The notes beneath the pieces were generated by a model, which was not told where the DNA came from, ran no database searches, and worked only from the letters and a program-made list of their open reading frames with translations. The position numbers were made by a program, and so were the translations under genes. DNA of 64,000 nt, taken from NCBI RefSeq assembly GCF_029266855.1, contig NZ_JAQSWB010000007.1, positions 124,001 to 188,000 of the forward strand. The letters run 5' to 3'. The DNA is from Fluviicola sp. GTDB lineage: Bacteria; Bacteroidota; Bacteroidia; Flavobacteriales_D; Crocinitomicaceae. This document shows, piece after piece, positions 8,236 to 16,657 of this stretch. The stretch's first letter is position 1; every line of letters begins with the position of its first letter.

Positions 8236-9600
8236 TTAATTTTTTTCTAATCTTTTTTTCATTTCAGGAACAATCCGGTCAATATCTCCTGCTCCGATCG
8301 TCAAAACAACGCCTTCTTTAATCGTGCTTGCGAATTCCAAAACTTCTTCCGGGGATTTCAGGCGCGCTTTTTTACCGATTTTACGCACCAATTCATCACT
8401 GGTAACACCGGGAATCGGCTCCTCTCTCGCCGGGTAAATGGGCATAATAATCGCTTCATCCAATTTAGCAAGCTCACGTACAAACCCTTCTTCAAAATCT
8501 CTTGTCCGAGAAAACAAGTGAGGCTGAAAAACACCGATCACTGCCTTGTTGGGATAAAGCAAACGGATGGATGAAACAAGCGCTTCAATTTCGGTCGGAT
8601 GATGTGCATAATCATCAATATAAATCAATTTTTCCGTGCGTACCTGGTATTCAAAGCGTCTTTTAACACCTTTGAAATTTTGCAGTCCGGAACGAATTTC
8701 ATTTTCGGAAAGTCCCAATTCTTTACACATAGCTGCAACTGCCAAAGCGTTTTCTGCATTGTGAATGCCCGGCAGCCCTAAAGCCACCTCTTCCCAAACT
8801 TCACCATTCATATGAATATCCACGAAAAACTGACCTTTTTCATAATGCAGATCCGTTCCGTTTATCTGAGCACCCGGCTCATTGATTCCATAAGAAATCC
8901 CTCTAAATCCGGTTTGACGAAGCGGAAGGCCATATTTATAAATAAGCAGCTGATTCTCCTTGTGCTTATCGGCATATTCCTGGAAGCCTTCGATGAATAA
9001 TTCCTTGGTGCCATAAATATCCAAATGATCCGGATCCATTGCGGTAATAATACTTGCAAAAGGCTTCAATCGTAGGAAGGAACGATCAAATTCGTCTGCC
9101 TCAATTACGGAATAATCTGCGGATGGTTCAACCAAGACATTCGATGAAAAATTAGAAGAAATCCCACCAAGAAAGGCCGAACATTTTAAAGGCGACTGAC
9201 TTAACACATAAGCAAGCATTGTTGAGGTGGTTGTTTTACCATGCGTTCCAGCAACTCCAAGACCTTTACTTGTTTGTGTGATCAAACCTAAGACCTCGCT
9301 GCGTTTTAATACCTTATGATTTTGCTGCACATAAACCAACTCCCCCATATTTTTAGGGATTGCAGGTGTATAAACCACCAGAGTTGAATCTGTCTCCTGG
9401 TACTCCTCCGGAAGTTCGTTACCCAAATCACGGAAATGAATAGCAATGCCTTCTTTTTGCAATTCATCCGTTAAAGGAGAAGGAGTTTTGTCGTATCCGG
9501 CCACATCAAAACCTTTCGCTTTGAAATAGCGTGCCAGGGCCGACATTCCGATTCCGCCAATGCCTATGAAATAAAAGCGTTTTATGTTGTCCAATTCCAT
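8236..9600 (-). CDS. murC: UDP-N-acetylmuramate--L-alanine ligase MurC
   Basis: MurC adds the first amino acid, L-alanine, to UDP-MurNAc in the cytoplasm, using ATP. The 454-residue length is typical. Visible motifs are the N-terminal Rossmann-like 'GIGGIGMSALARYF' (13-26), the ATP loop 'GTHGKTTTS' (118-126), 'EADEFDRSFL', and 'DDYAHHPTEI' of the central and C-terminal domains. ATG start. It is followed one base later by ftsQ. A pair of inverted REP-like elements separates it from murG upstream, so the transcript carries hairpins at that junction. Confidence 0.98.
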   Translation of the reverse strand: MELDNIKRFYFIGIGGIGMSALARYFKAKGFDVAGYDKTPSPLTDELQKEGIAIHFRDLGNELPEEYQETDSTLVVYTPAIPKNMGELVYVQQNHKVLKRSEVLGLITQTSKGLGVAGTHGKTTTSTMLAYVLSQSPLKCSAFLGGISSNFSSNVLVEPSADYSVIEADEFDRSFLRLKPFASIITAMDPDHLDIYGTKELFIEGFQEYADKHKENQLLIYKYGLPLRQTGFRGISYGINEPGAQINGTDLHYEKGQFFVDIHMNGEVWEEVALGLPGIHNAENALAVAAMCKELGLSENEIRSGLQNFKGVKRRFEYQVRTEKLIYIDDYAHHPTEIEALVSSIRLLYPNKAVIGVFQPHLFSRTRDFEEGFVRELAKLDEAIIMPIYPAREEPIPGVTSDELVRKIGKKARLKSPEEVLEFASTIKEGVVLTIGAGDIDRIVPEMKKRLEKN

Positions 9601-9610
9601 TTTTTCAAAC

Positions 9611-9642
9611 TTCCCCCTTTGGAGGGGGACTGAGGGGGAGGA
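9611..9642 (+). repeat. REP-like G/C-rich element, left copy of an inverted pair
   Basis: The sequence TTCCCCCTTTGGAGGGGGAC followed by TGAGGGGGAGGA can fold on itself (CCCCCTTTGGAGGGGG). It recurs in inverted orientation about 90 bases away at 9731-9763. It lies in the murG-murC spacer and encodes nothing. Confidence 0.75.
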
Positions 9643-9730
9643 TTTATCAAATTATTTTGACAAAATTTCTTCCCCCGGTTAACCTATCATTCAATTTATC
9701 AGTTTTTCAAGTTCGGAAAACAATACACAT

Positions 9731-9763
9731 TTCCTCCCCCTTTATCCCCCTCCAAAGGGGGAA
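9731..9763 (-). repeat. REP-like G/C-rich element, right copy of an inverted pair
   Basis: On the minus strand this reads TTCCCCCTTTGGAGGGGGAT followed by AAAGGGGGAGGAA. It differs from the copy at 9611-9642 by only a few bases in the middle. Two inverted copies with an AT-rich spacer form a BIME-like doublet. No transposase is nearby. Confidence 0.75.
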
Positions 9764-9775
9764 ACAAATTCGTAC

Positions 9776-10882
9776 CTACAGCACCAAATTTTCAATCACA
9801 TCCACTATATCTGTTGTTGCATTCGGTTTTGCCATTCGTTTAATCGCAACACGCAACTCATTCATTTTATCCTCATCATTCAGAACCTGGATCGCTCCGG
9901 AGATCAATTGTTCTTTTGCCACATTGTCCTTTATCAGGATTGCGGCCTGATTCTTAACTAAAGCCATCGCATTCTTCGTTTGATGATCTTCGGAAACGTT
10001 CGGTGAAGGAACCAAAACAGTCGGCTTGCCCACAATACACAATTCCGAGATTGACAACGCTCCTGCGCGCGAAACGATTACATCTGCAACCGTATATGCC
10101 GCATCCATTCTCGCGATAAAATCCGTTAAATAAACCGGAGCTTTTTTCCGAATCTCCAATTCTTGTTTCATCGATTCAAAATAATACTTTCCGCATTGCC
10201 ATAAAACCTGGACACCTGCCTCTTCCAATTGACTCAAACCCTGAAGAACACCCTCGTTCAATGTCCGTGCTCCGAGACTTCCACCCATTACCAGGATGGT
10301 TTTTTTCAATGGATCCAGTACCGGGAATTCTTTGAATGCTTCGTCTTTGCTAATCTCCATACGGTTCACTTCTTCCCGTACCGGATTTCCTGTCAGTCGA
10401 ATTGAAGCAGGGGGAAAAACACTTTCCAATCCTTCATAAGCTGTGCATACTGCCTTTACTTTCTTAGCCAGCAGGCGATTGGTTTTACCAGGATGCGAGT
10501 TTTGTTCCTGAATAAGTGTAGGAATTCCTAAACTTTGAGCCATCCTAAGCGTCGGACCGCTTGCATAACCACCTACCCCAATCACTACTTCGGGTTTAAA
10601 TTCCTTCAGAATATTCTTAGCCAAAGAAAGACTTTTAAACAACTTGAAAGGAAGCGCTAAATTTTTAATTGTCAGTTTTCGCTGCAGACCGACAATGGGA
10701 AGCCCAACAATTTTATATCCTGCTGCAGGAACTTTTTCCATTTCCATTTTTCCTTCTGCACCAACAAACAGAATCTCCACATTCGGGTTGCGTTTTTTTA
10801 TTTCGTTGGCAATTGCCAATGCCGGAAAGATGTGTCCACCTGTTCCACCGCCTGATATCACTATTTTCTTCAATTCTTTCAT
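9776..10882 (-). CDS. murG: UDP-N-acetylglucosamine--lipid I transferase MurG
   Basis: MurG is the peripheral inner-membrane GT28 enzyme that adds GlcNAc to lipid I to form lipid II. The N-terminal glycine-rich loop 'GGGTGGHIFP' (11-20), 'LIQEQNSHPGKTNRLLA' (from 123), the second G-loop 'GGSLGARTLNE' (200-210) and the donor-site stretch 'SRAGALSISELC' are all present. The 368-residue length is normal. The start codon overlaps the ftsW stop as ATGA, so the two are translationally coupled; FtsW polymerises the lipid II that MurG makes. Confidence 0.98.
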   Translation of the reverse strand: MKELKKIVISGGGTGGHIFPALAIANEIKKRNPNVEILFVGAEGKMEMEKVPAAGYKIVGLPIVGLQRKLTIKNLALPFKLFKSLSLAKNILKEFKPEVVIGVGGYASGPTLRMAQSLGIPTLIQEQNSHPGKTNRLLAKKVKAVCTAYEGLESVFPPASIRLTGNPVREEVNRMEISKDEAFKEFPVLDPLKKTILVMGGSLGARTLNEGVLQGLSQLEEAGVQVLWQCGKYYFESMKQELEIRKKAPVYLTDFIARMDAAYTVADVIVSRAGALSISELCIVGKPTVLVPSPNVSEDHQTKNAMALVKNQAAILIKDNVAKEQLISGAIQVLNDEDKMNELRVAIKRMAKPNATTDIVDVIENLVL

Positions 10883-12054
10883 GCAAAAACACTTTCAGAT
10901 TCTACAGAAACCTTTTCTTCTTGTTTTTGGGCAACACCCTGTACAATTCCAATTGCTATACAAGCCATAATCATTGCAGATCCTCCCATTGCCAAAAAAG
11001 GCATATTTTGACCTGTAACCGGAAAAATCCCCGTACAAACCATCATGTTTACAGCTGCCTGGGAAAGTAGGAGAATTCCAATTCCCAAACAAACATACGT
11101 CTCAAAGAGCTGTTCGGCCCTGAGCCCAATCCGCATAATCCTGTAAAGCATAATCAGGTAGAGCAGCACCAAGATGATCGCTGCGAATGACCCGAACTCT
11201 TCCACAAAGGATGCGAAGAAAAAATCGGCATAGGCTTCCGGAATAAATTCTTTCACCTTTCCCTTTCCTACGCCCTGACCAAAGAAGCCACCCAAATAAA
11301 TTGCCTGTTCAGCACTTTTTGCCTGCATATTCCCGGGAGAATCAATGTCATCCGCATTCTCATACCTGTTCGTAATTCGGTTCATCCAGGTTTCGTAACG
11401 TGGTAAAATATTCAGGTCGGGTAACGCTTTATGCAAGCCAACCGCCATTACGAATAACAGGATTCCCGCAAAAATGACTGAAAAGAGTTTGGAAAAAGGT
11501 ACTCTTCCGAGGAAAAGCAACATAAAGCTGATCATAAACAGAATGGCAGCCGTTGAAAAGTTATCTTTAACAATCAACCCACAAATAATAACTATCGGTG
11601 CCATTACCGGTAAAAAGCCTTTTTTCCAATCACTCATTTCGTCCTTCTTCTTTACAAGCATCCTGGAAACATAGATCAACAGAGCCAACTTGGCAAAATC
11701 CGAAGACTGGAAGGTCAATCCCACAAAAGGAATCTTCACCCATCGGCCCGCTTCATTTACTTTCGTCCCGAAGAAAAGCGTAAAAATTAACAAGGCAATT
11801 GAGCCGTAATAAATGATCTTGGACATCTTGGAAATGTACATCGGATCGCGTTTATGGACCCAATACATTGCCAATACGGCCAGAAGTATATAAATAAAAT
11901 GCTTAAACAAATACTTAAATGGTGTTCCGCCTTCGATCTTCACTAAGATCGGAACGAAACTGTAAACAGAAACCAACGAAAACCCAAGTAAAATGAGCGT
12001 AATTACCCAAATCACCAAATCTCCTTTAAAGTGTTTTCTTAGAAACTGTACCAT
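10879..12054 (-). CDS. ftsW: peptidoglycan polymerase FtsW (SEDS family)
   Basis: FtsW is the multi-spanning SEDS glycosyltransferase that polymerises lipid II at the septum together with PBP3. The 391-residue protein has about ten hydrophobic segments. It shows family stretches such as 'RWVKIPFVGLTFQSSDFAKLALLIYVSRML' and, near the end, 'NMMVCTGIFPVTGQNMPF' and 'GGSAMIMACIAIGI', the most conserved part of the family. ATG start. It lies between an unknown small gene (two bases upstream) and murG (four-base overlap). Confidence 0.97.
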   Translation of the reverse strand: MVQFLRKHFKGDLVIWVITLILLGFSLVSVYSFVPILVKIEGGTPFKYLFKHFIYILLAVLAMYWVHKRDPMYISKMSKIIYYGSIALLIFTLFFGTKVNEAGRWVKIPFVGLTFQSSDFAKLALLIYVSRMLVKKKDEMSDWKKGFLPVMAPIVIICGLIVKDNFSTAAILFMISFMLLFLGRVPFSKLFSVIFAGILLFVMAVGLHKALPDLNILPRYETWMNRITNRYENADDIDSPGNMQAKSAEQAIYLGGFFGQGVGKGKVKEFIPEAYADFFFASFVEEFGSFAAIILVLLYLIMLYRIMRIGLRAEQLFETYVCLGIGILLLSQAAVNMMVCTGIFPVTGQNMPFLAMGGSAMIMACIAIGIVQGVAQKQEEKVSVESESVFA

Positions 12055-12056
12055 TT

Positions 12057-12524
12057 TTATTGATGTAACTTGACAAAGTTCTCAAAGACCTCCATTTTTG
12101 TTTTCCACTCATTTCCCTGAACGGTAAAAAGTAAAATATGCCTTGAGCGCTTGTTCTTTTTCAAAAATTCCAATGCATCTTCCAACGATTCAGTTCCGGT
12201 AACCAAAGGCATCGCGGAAATAATATCAGACGGAAGTGAAAGCTGCGGATTATCAAACTGAGCACACCACTGAATAGAGCGCAAAGTTTCAGGATCCACT
12301 TGTGCCATTTCCTGAATACTGATCTCATTCGACATCCAGAAAACCGGAAACGGGAAGGTGGAAATTGTTGCAGAAAGTTCAACAACAGCTGGTTTATACC
12401 ATGTGAATACATCCATTCCCCAAAGTTTACCCAAGGGTCTCAGGGACATTCTCTCAGCTGCATCAAGCGACTCCTTTCGGGCCTGAAGCAGTTGGGCTTG
12501 CTGATCAACCTTTTTAATTTCCAT
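12057..12524 (-). CDS. uncharacterised protein between murD and ftsW
   Basis: I do not recognise this 155-residue product. I prefer the ATG at 12524 ('MEIKKVDQQAQLLQ'), ten bases after the murD stop, over the longer track start that runs 74 bases into murD. It is mostly soluble and helix/strand mixed, with a charged coiled-coil-like N-terminus, a hydrophobic 'PFPVFWMSNE' stretch and a C-terminal 'SRHILLFTVQGNEWKTKMEVF'. It has no signal peptide and no sure membrane segment. Its tight spacing to murD and ftsW argues for a role tied to wall precursor synthesis or septation, but that is inference from context only. Confidence 0.8.
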   Translation of the reverse strand: MEIKKVDQQAQLLQARKESLDAAERMSLRPLGKLWGMDVFTWYKPAVVELSATISTFPFPVFWMSNEISIQEMAQVDPETLRSIQWCAQFDNPQLSLPSDIISAMPLVTGTESLEDALEFLKKNKRSRHILLFTVQGNEWKTKMEVFENFVKLHQ

Positions 12525-12534
12525 GACCGGCGGA

Positions 12535-13878
12535 TTAAAGTGAACGCACTGCCTCTTTAAATTGATTTCCTCTGTCTTCGTAATTTTCGAACAGGTCAAA
12601 ACTAGCACAAGCAGGCGACAACAAAACTGTTTCGTCTTTCTTTGCTAAACGGTAACCGTAAGCCACAGCCTCCATTGCAGAACCTGCTTCAACGATTGTT
12701 TCTACATGATCGGAAAACGTATCGATGATCTTCTGATTGTCTTTTCCAAGGCAGATAATTGCTTTTACCTTTTCTTTTACCAATTCGACCAATTCGGAAT
12801 AATCATTCCCTTTATCGACACCTCCAACGATCCAAACAGTTGGCTGCTCCATACTTTCCAATGCAAACCACGTTGAATTGACATTTGTTGCTTTTGAATC
12901 ATTGATAAACTCAATGCCGCAAACCTTTGCAACGAACTCCAGACGGTGTTCCACATTTACAAAGTCAGCCAAACTTTCGCGCACGATTTCCTTGCGAATA
13001 TCAAGGATTCTTCCCGCAAGCCCGGAAGCCAGGGAATTTTGGGTATTGTGCTTACCCTTCAAAGCTAGTTCATGTATAGACATAGTGAATTGATTGTTAA
13101 AGTTTATGATGAGTTGTTTGTTTGCTACATATGCTCCCTGTTCAAATTCCTGTGTCAATGAAAAGGGAAGTTTTTTTGCCGGAACGGAGCGTTTCTCCAG
13201 TTCGGCGAGTATTGTTTTATCGTCTGCGTTATAGATGAAATAGTCATCTGCCGTTTGATTGTTCAGAATCCGGAACTTCGAGTTCACATACAACTGCATG
13301 TTGTATTCGTAGCGATCCAAATGATCCGGAGTTATGTTTGTCAGAATTGCAATTTCTGCTTTGAAATCTTCCATATCATCCAGCTGGAACGAACTTAGTT
13401 CCAACACGTAGATTTCATTATCTTCCAATGCAACCTGCTTAGCGAAACTATACCCTACATTTCCGGCCAATCCCACTTTCAAACCTGCTTTCTTTAGCAT
13501 GTGATGGATCAGCATGGTGGTAGTAGTCTTCCCGTTACTTCCGGTAATACATATTTTTCGTGCCGTAGTGAAATAACCTGCAAATTCGATCTCGGAAATC
13601 ACTTTGATCCCTTTCTCGCGAATTGCTTTCATAACCGGGGCCTTCTCAGGAATTCCCGGGGACTTAATCACCAATTCAGCTTCAAGGATACGATCCATCG
13701 TATGCGATCCCTGCTCCCATTCCAATTGATGCGCATTCAATTCCGTCTGAAACGAATCCTTGATACTCCCAAAATCGGAAACGAAGACCTTCGCACCCTT
13801 TACTTTTGCAAGAATCGCAGCACCGACACCACTTTCGCCAGCGCCCAAAACAACCACTATTTTGTTTCGAATGTTCAT
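12535..13878 (-). CDS. murD: UDP-N-acetylmuramoylalanine--D-glutamate ligase MurD
   Basis: MurD adds D-glutamate to UDP-MurNAc-L-alanine in the cytoplasm. The 447-residue protein has the N-terminal UDP-binding 'LGAGESGVGAAILA' (11-24), the ATP loop 'GSNGKTTT' (113-120), 'ELSSFQLDD' and the C-terminal 'LLSPACASFDLFENYEDRG', all typical of MurD. The ATG overlaps the mraY stop by one base. It is followed by the unknown 155-residue gene rather than by ftsW itself. Confidence 0.98.
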   Translation of the reverse strand: MNIRNKIVVVLGAGESGVGAAILAKVKGAKVFVSDFGSIKDSFQTELNAHQLEWEQGSHTMDRILEAELVIKSPGIPEKAPVMKAIREKGIKVISEIEFAGYFTTARKICITGSNGKTTTTMLIHHMLKKAGLKVGLAGNVGYSFAKQVALEDNEIYVLELSSFQLDDMEDFKAEIAILTNITPDHLDRYEYNMQLYVNSKFRILNNQTADDYFIYNADDKTILAELEKRSVPAKKLPFSLTQEFEQGAYVANKQLIINFNNQFTMSIHELALKGKHNTQNSLASGLAGRILDIRKEIVRESLADFVNVEHRLEFVAKVCGIEFINDSKATNVNSTWFALESMEQPTVWIVGGVDKGNDYSELVELVKEKVKAIICLGKDNQKIIDTFSDHVETIVEAGSAMEAVAYGYRLAKKDETVLLSPACASFDLFENYEDRGNQFKEAVRSL

Positions 13879-15128
13879 TAACGTAGTTTCAGAGTTACGA
13901 TTGATACAACTGCCAAGAGAATTGCTACGATCCAGAAGCGGGAAACAATTTTCGCCTCGTGCAAGCCTTTTTTCTGGTAATGATGATGCAAAGGAGCCAT
14001 TCTGAAAATCCTTCGTCCTTCACCAAATCGTTTTTTCGTGTATTTGAAATAACCGACTTGCATGATGACAGACAAGTTCTCGACCAAGAAAATTCCGCAC
14101 AACACCGGGATCAATAATTCCTTACGGATAGAGATTGCAAATACCGCAATGATTCCCCCCAAAGCCAAACTTCCGGTATCTCCCATGAAGACCTGCGCCG
14201 GATAACTGTTGTACCACAAAAAGCCGATACAAGCCCCCACAAATGCCGCAATAAATATCACGAGTTCTTCAGCGTAAGGAACGTACATCACATTCAGATA
14301 ATCGGCGAAATGCACATTGGAAGTTACATAGGCCAAAACGGCCAATGCAATTCCAGCAATTGCACTTGTTCCGGTGGCCAAGCCATCGAGTCCGTCGGTC
14401 ATATTTGCCCCGTTTGAAACAGCAATGACCACAATAATCACAAATGGAATAAAGAGCATCCATCCATAGGATTTATCGATATCACCGATCAACCAGTTGT
14501 AATTGAACTCGTTGTTCTTTACGAATGGAATGGTAGTAGTCATATCGCGTGTCACAATCCATTTCGAAGGAATCGTATCAACGATATCTTTCGAGTGCTG
14601 ATGAGTCACGAAGGATTCACCCGACTGCAGGTGATAGTTTGCAGGCACCTTTTTGTGAACCTGTACATCCGGATGGAAGTACAAAATTGAGCCGACAATA
14701 ATTCCCACACCGATTTGACCTACAACTTTAAATTTCCCTTTTAATCCTTCTTTGTTCTTTTTAAATACTTTGATGTAATCATCTATCAAACCGATTATTC
14801 CCAGCCAAACGGTTGCAAGAAGCATCGTAAACACATATACATTATGCAGCTTTGCAAACAAAAGTGTTGGGATCAGGATTGCAGAAAGAATAATAATACC
14901 TCCCATTGTCGGAGTCCCTGATTTCTCAATCTGGCCAGCCAATCCAAGATCACGAACAGTTTCCCCGATTTGCTGACGACGCAGCAAGTTGATCAAGCGC
15001 TTTCCGAAAATAATAGACACAATCAATGAAGTAATCAACGCCATTGCAGCCCTGAATGAGATGTAATGGAAAAGCCCCGCTCCCGGGAAATCCAATTGTT
15101 CTAAATAATTAAAGAGGTATGTTAACAT
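13878..15128 (-). CDS. mraY: phospho-N-acetylmuramoyl-pentapeptide-transferase MraY
   Basis: MraY transfers phospho-MurNAc-pentapeptide to undecaprenyl phosphate, making lipid I in the inner membrane. The catalytic 'DDY' (116-118), '[12 protein letters not shown]' (242-253) and the C-terminal '[11 protein letters not shown]' are present with about ten membrane segments. At 416 residues it is some 50 longer than the E. coli enzyme (about 360). The extra sequence falls around residues 152-222 ('[17 protein letters not shown]' onward) and is hydrophilic, so it probably forms an outside or cytoplasmic loop; similar insertions are known to me from Bacteroidetes MraY. ATG start. Confidence 0.98.
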   Translation of the reverse strand: MLTYLFNYLEQLDFPGAGLFHYISFRAAMALITSLIVSIIFGKRLINLLRRQQIGETVRDLGLAGQIEKSGTPTMGGIIILSAILIPTLLFAKLHNVYVFTMLLATVWLGIIGLIDDYIKVFKKNKEGLKGKFKVVGQIGVGIIVGSILYFHPDVQVHKKVPANYHLQSGESFVTHQHSKDIVDTIPSKWIVTRDMTTTIPFVKNNEFNYNWLIGDIDKSYGWMLFIPFVIIVVIAVSNGANMTDGLDGLATGTSAIAGIALAVLAYVTSNVHFADYLNVMYVPYAEELVIFIAAFVGACIGFLWYNSYPAQVFMGDTGSLALGGIIAVFAISIRKELLIPVLCGIFLVENLSVIMQVGYFKYTKKRFGEGRRIFRMAPLHHHYQKKGLHEAKIVSRFWIVAILLAVVSIVTLKLR

Positions 15129-15178
15129 GTCTTTCTATTTAAAATTCATTTTATCTGCGCTAACGCTTGACAATTATC

Positions 15179-15194
15179 ATCCGCCGCGGCGGAT
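15179..15194. repeat. 16-base perfect palindrome after murE
   Basis: ATCCGCCGCGGCGGAT is a perfect palindrome two bases downstream of the murE stop, inside the murE-mraY spacer. It is much richer in G+C than its surroundings. It lacks a T run, so it is more likely a repeat or mRNA-stabilising hairpin than a terminator. Confidence 0.7.
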
Positions 15195-15196
15195 TC

Positions 15197-16657
15197 TTAT
15201 TTTTTCAGTTTAGTGAAGTAATTTTTTACAACTTCGAAATCATCAAAGGGATGTTTCACCCCGTTAATTTCCTGGTACTTTTCATGTCCTTTCCCGGCAA
15301 TCAGAATAATATCTTTTGCCTGTGCCAGGGAAACAGCAGTTTTAATGGCCTGGTCGCGATCCAAAATGGAAAGGACCTTCATACTTTGGTGTGCTCCGAC
15401 ACCAGCTTCCATTTGTTTCAAAATTTCAGCCGGGTCTTCTGTTCGAGGGTTATCTGAAGTTAAAATGACCTTATTACTTAATTCACAGGCTATTCGCGCC
15501 ATTTCAGGTCTTTTCATCGCATCGCGATCGCCACCGCAACCAACTACCGTGATAACCTGCTCGTTTCGCGTGCGAATATTTTCAATCGTTTTTAAAACAT
15601 TCTCCAAAGCATCAGGCGTGTGGGCATAATCCACAACTGCAGTGATATCCGTTTCGCTCTTGGTGAATTGAAATCGTCCGTCAACAGCTTCCAATTTGCT
15701 GAGAACCGTTAAAACCTCTGTTGAATCGGAATCCAGCAACTGGCTGATCCCATATACTGTTGCGATATTGTATGCGTTGAAATCTCCTATCAAACGCGTC
15801 CACAATTCGATTCCATTCACTGTCAGAAGCAAACCGCTGAAACTGTTCTCCAAAACCTTTACCTTGAAATCTGCATGGCTTTTCAGCGCAAATGTGGAAA
15901 CCTTAGCTTTGGTATTCTGAACCATCACCATTCCATTCTTGTCATCTGCATTGACTAAAGCAAAAGTATCTTTCGTTAATTCATCAAAGAAGGTTTTCTT
16001 GGCAGCAATGTATTCTTTGAAAGTGCCGTGATAATCCAAATGATCATGCGTAATATTCGTAAACGCACCTCCTTTGAAAACCAAACCTGCAATCCGGTGT
16101 TGAGAAATAGCGTGGGAACTTACTTCCATGAAACAATGAGAACATCCCTGTGCTACCATGTCTGCCAGCAAAGCATTCAATGCAATCTGATCCGGTGTTG
16201 TATGTGTCGACGGAATAACTTCTTTACCAATTAGATTCACAACTGTGGAAAGTAATCCTACTTTGTACCCCAACTCTGTATACAAATCATGCAAGAGAGT
16301 GGTAGTCGTCGTTTTACCGTTTGTCCCGGTAATACCAACCAACTGTAAGGACTGGGACGGATAATCGTAAAACGCATGAGCCAGCTCTCCAAGAGCCAAA
16401 GCTGTATTCGGAACAATCAGCAGAGTTACATGTGCCGGAACTTCAACAGCTCTCTCGGCAACAATTGCGGTGCAACCTTTCCCGATAACCTGAGAAATAA
16501 AGTCGTGCGCATCCACTCTTGTTCCTTTTACGGCAATGAAAAGCGTTCCTGAAACTGCCTTTCTTGAATCTGAAACAAGCGCAGAGACAGTCACATCAGC
16601 TGGGCCGATCCACTGAGTAACTTTCGTTGCTTTTGCTATTTCATTTAAGGTTTTCAT
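15197..16657 (-). CDS. murE: UDP-MurNAc-tripeptide synthetase MurE (meso-diaminopimelate type)
   Basis: MurE adds the third residue of the stem peptide. I use the ATG at 16657 ('MKTLNEIAKATKVT'), whose first bases overlap the pbp3 stop as ATGA; the longer track start runs deep into pbp3. The 486-residue product has the ATP loop 'GTNGKTTTTT' (111-120) and 'TTPDQIALNALLADM'. The specificity motif 'DNPR' (402-405) is the form associated with meso-diaminopimelate rather than lysine. A Gram-negative DAP-type wall is therefore predicted. Confidence 0.97.
   Translation of the reverse strand: MKTLNEIAKATKVTQWIGPADVTVSALVSDSRKAVSGTLFIAVKGTRVDAHDFISQVIGKGCTAIVAERAVEVPAHVTLLIVPNTALALGELAHAFYDYPSQSLQLVGITGTNGKTTTTTLLHDLYTELGYKVGLLSTVVNLIGKEVIPSTHTTPDQIALNALLADMVAQGCSHCFMEVSSHAISQHRIAGLVFKGGAFTNITHDHLDYHGTFKEYIAAKKTFFDELTKDTFALVNADDKNGMVMVQNTKAKVSTFALKSHADFKVKVLENSFSGLLLTVNGIELWTRLIGDFNAYNIATVYGISQLLDSDSTEVLTVLSKLEAVDGRFQFTKSETDITAVVDYAHTPDALENVLKTIENIRTRNEQVITVVGCGGDRDAMKRPEMARIACELSNKVILTSDNPRTEDPAEILKQMEAGVGAHQSMKVLSILDRDQAIKTAVSLAQAKDIILIAGKGHEKYQEINGVKHPFDDFEVVKNYFTKLKK

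Noticed and set aside
12525-12608. Longer N-terminus of the murD-ftsW gene as given in the ORF track
   Set aside because: It would overlap murD by 74 bases; an ATG ten bases after murD gives a cleaner start.
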